Shown here: positions 61,784 through 64,000 of the stretch, piece by piece
Numbering within the stretch: the first letter of the stretch is position 1
Layout of the letters: each line of letters starts with the position of its first letter
DNA from: an uncultured Pelagibacteraceae bacterium
GTDB lineage: Bacteria > Pseudomonadota > Alphaproteobacteria > Pelagibacterales > Pelagibacteraceae
Direction: 5' to 3'
Assembly: GCA_902550635.1 (NCBI GenBank)
Contig: CACCZY010000003.1
Coordinates: 1-64,000 of the forward strand
Length of the DNA: 64,000 nucleotides
Position numbers and translations under genes: made by a program
The notes under the pieces: model-generated
The model's input: the letters and a program-made list of their open reading frames with translations, nothing else
Told to the model about the DNA's origin: nothing
Databases searched by the model: none

Positions 61784-63937
61784 ATGTCTTCTCAAAAAAT
61801 AATAGATGTACTTACAAGTAATATTGACACCTTATGGGTTATAGATTGTGCAATATTAGTTTTCATTATGCAAGCAGGTTTTATGTGTATGGAAACAGGT
61901 TTATCAAGACACAAAAATAGTATCAATGTTGCATTAAAGAATGCTGCTGATTTTGGTGTATCTGTAGTTATCTTTTGGATTTTTGGATTTGGTATTATGT
62001 TTGGTACTTCCTATAATGGTTTCTTTGGGACTGATTTATTTTTCTTCAAAACAGATAAAGCTGAGTACATGACTTATTTTGTCTTCCAAGCTATGTTTGT
62101 AGCAACCGCTGCTACAATAATTTCAGGTGCTGTCGCTGAAAGAATGAAGTTTAATGGTTATCTAATAATGACTGTATTAGCTACTGGAATAATTTATCCA
62201 ATAGTTGGTCATTGGGCTTGGTCTTCGAGCTATCTCTCAAAATATGATGAAGTTAGCCAGTTGTTATCTGTAACAGGTACAATAAAAACTACTGGATGGC
62301 TTTCAGATTTGGGTTTTGTAGATTTTGCTGGAAGTACAATTGTTCATTCAGTTGGTGGATGGATTGCATTAGCAGCAGTTTTAATTTTAGGACCCAGGAT
62401 AGGAAAATACTCAGATGCAAATAAAGGTAAATTTACTGGTTCTAGCTTTCCTTTAGCAGTTTTAGGGACCTTGATTTTATGGTTTGGTTGGTTTGGTTTT
62501 AATGGCGGAAGTAACGGCGCAATGGATGAAGTTGTTCCATTGATTTTAATAAATACTTTTTTAGCAGCAGCATTCGGTTTGTTAACTGGTTTAAGTATTT
62601 CATATATAAAGTTTAAAAAACCTGATCCTTTTTATATTATTTTAGGACCTTTGGCAGGGCTAGTTGCAATTACAGCCGGATGTAATTCAATGACTTCAAT
62701 CACATCTATTTTTGTTGGAATTGTAGGATCAATTATTGCAATTTTTGTAAATGAAATTTTAAACAAATATGAAATTGATGATGTTGTTGGAGCTGTCCCA
62801 GTTCATTTAGCAGCTGGTATTTGGGGAACATTGGCTGTCGGATTTTTTAGTGATTTAACTATTTTAGATACAGGACTTGATAGATTGTCACAAATTAAAA
62901 TTCAATTTATTGGAATATTATCCATCGGAATGTTTACATTCATAACTTCTTTTTTAATATTGAGTCTTTTTAACAAATTTTATCCTTTAAGAGTAAGCCC
63001 AGTTCAAGAGGAACTTGGACTAAATATTGCAGAACACAATGCAGTTTCTATTGAGCATGATTTAATTTCAATTTTAGATAAGCAATCTGAGTCGGGAGAT
63101 CTTAAAATTAGAGGCCCACAAGATCCATTTACTGCAGGGGGAGTCATTGGCCTGTATTATAATAAACTAATGAGTAAATTAGAGACAAGTGAGGAAGAAA
63201 AAAATAAGTGGCGAGAAAGAATCTCAAAAGAAGTAAAGCTCGCTGTAAAAGTTCAAGAGAATTTTTTGCCAAAGAGAAATCTAAAAAATTATCCTGTTCA
63301 CGGTATTAATATTTCAGCAAGGGAAGTATCCGGAGATTTTTTTAGCTTTTACCCGCATAATAATAGTATTTATTTTATTATTGCTGATGTAGCTGGGAAA
63401 GGAATTCATGCGGGAATGGTTATGGCTAAAGCATCTACGCTATTTGAAGTCTTGTCACAATCAAAAGTAGATCCAGATGAAATGGTTTTCCATATGAATA
63501 ATGATTTAAACAACACAAAAACAGGAGGAATGTTTGTAACCTCAATAATTGGCGAATATAATTTAATATCTGATGAAATTAAATGGGTAAATGCAGGCCA
63601 TCAACCAGCTTTGGTAAGAAATAACAATGGAAAATATAATAAAATCGAAAGTTCTGCTCCTCCATTAGGCGTAATTAAACAAAAAGATAAAAGTTTTTAT
63701 AAAATAAATAAGATTAAATTAAACGGTTCGAGGTTTTATGCCTTCACTGATGGTTTGTCTGAAAGTATCAATAATGACGGAGAAGAAATAGGTATTGATG
63801 GTTCAATAAACATTATTGAGAATAATTATAATAAGGATACTATTAAACAGTTAAATGATATTACAAAGTCTGTAATAAATACAAGTAAAAATCAAATCCT
63901 TAGCGACGACCTAACTTTAATAAGTATTGGAAAATAA
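61784..63937 (+). CDS. Ammonium transporter (Amt) fused to C-terminal PP2C/SpoIIE (RsbU-like) phosphatase
   Basis: Amt domain (DFAGSTIVHSVGGWIAL; EIDDVVGAVPVHLAAGIWGTLAVG), then signalling-helix EVKLAVKVQENFLPK and phosphatase motifs REVSGDFF, ADVAGKGIHAGMVMA, TDGLSE, SDDLTL. Confidence 0.92.
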   Translation: MSSQKIIDVLTSNIDTLWVIDCAILVFIMQAGFMCMETGLSRHKNSINVALKNAADFGVSVVIFWIFGFGIMFGTSYNGFFGTDLFFFKTDKAEYMTYFVFQAMFVATAATIISGAVAERMKFNGYLIMTVLATGIIYPIVGHWAWSSSYLSKYDEVSQLLSVTGTIKTTGWLSDLGFVDFAGSTIVHSVGGWIALAAVLILGPRIGKYSDANKGKFTGSSFPLAVLGTLILWFGWFGFNGGSNGAMDEVVPLILINTFLAAAFGLLTGLSISYIKFKKPDPFYIILGPLAGLVAITAGCNSMTSITSIFVGIVGSIIAIFVNEILNKYEIDDVVGAVPVHLAAGIWGTLAVGFFSDLTILDTGLDRLSQIKIQFIGILSIGMFTFITSFLILSLFNKFYPLRVSPVQEELGLNIAEHNAVSIEHDLISILDKQSESGDLKIRGPQDPFTAGGVIGLYYNKLMSKLETSEEEKNKWRERISKEVKLAVKVQENFLPKRNLKNYPVHGINISAREVSGDFFSFYPHNNSIYFIIADVAGKGIHAGMVMAKASTLFEVLSQSKVDPDEMVFHMNNDLNNTKTGGMFVTSIIGEYNLISDEIKWVNAGHQPALVRNNNGKYNKIESSAPPLGVIKQKDKSFYKINKIKLNGSRFYAFTDGLSESINNDGEEIGIDGSINIIENNYNKDTIKQLNDITKSVINTSKNQILSDDLTLISIGK

Positions 63938-64000
63938 TATCTTTTTAAAATAAATAATATTTAACTTTTAAAAGCAAACAATATGATCAATATAAATCGG

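Noticed and set aside
1-64000. CRISPR arrays, IS elements, prophage or defence islands
   Set aside because: No regularly spaced direct repeats, transposases, integrases, phage structural genes or recognisable defence genes were seen.

Overview
AT-rich, gene-dense window with very short spacers. It looks like a SAR11/Pelagibacterales chromosome (an inference from gene content and composition; no database was searched). From left to right: (1) the nuoL(partial)-K-J-I-H-G-F-E-D-C-B-A complex I operon (minus); (2) tRNA-Asp and tRNA-Val, then a TPR-GT41 (O-GlcNAc-transferase-like) gene; (3) lon-clpX-clpP-tig with a tRNA-Leu immediately 5' of tig; (4) small conserved proteins, UDG and a thioesterase; (5) a Zn-dehydrogenase, an NCS1 permease and a DctPQM TRAP transporter; (6) GMC oxidoreductase, TerC, SDR, M23 and M24 genes; (7) a carbamoyltransferase / DUF5989-like / SxtJ / SGNH module; (8) a sulfite-centred block: xsc, suyAB, a TauE/SafE exporter and aprA/aprB/aprM; (9) pabB/A/C, MFS, a Cys/Met PLP enzyme, a 27-aa very basic micro-protein, an orphan structured GC-rich region, and mnmA; (10) amtB, HU, rseP, a TPP riboswitch plus SSS transporter (thiV-like), and an ammonium transporter fused to a PP2C/SpoIIE-type phosphatase. 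The best candidates for something under-described are the Amt-PP2C fusion (61784..63937), the structured GC-rich intergenic RNA candidate (about 52122..52292) and the 27-aa basic micro-protein (51338..51421). I saw no CRISPR array, prophage or IS element.
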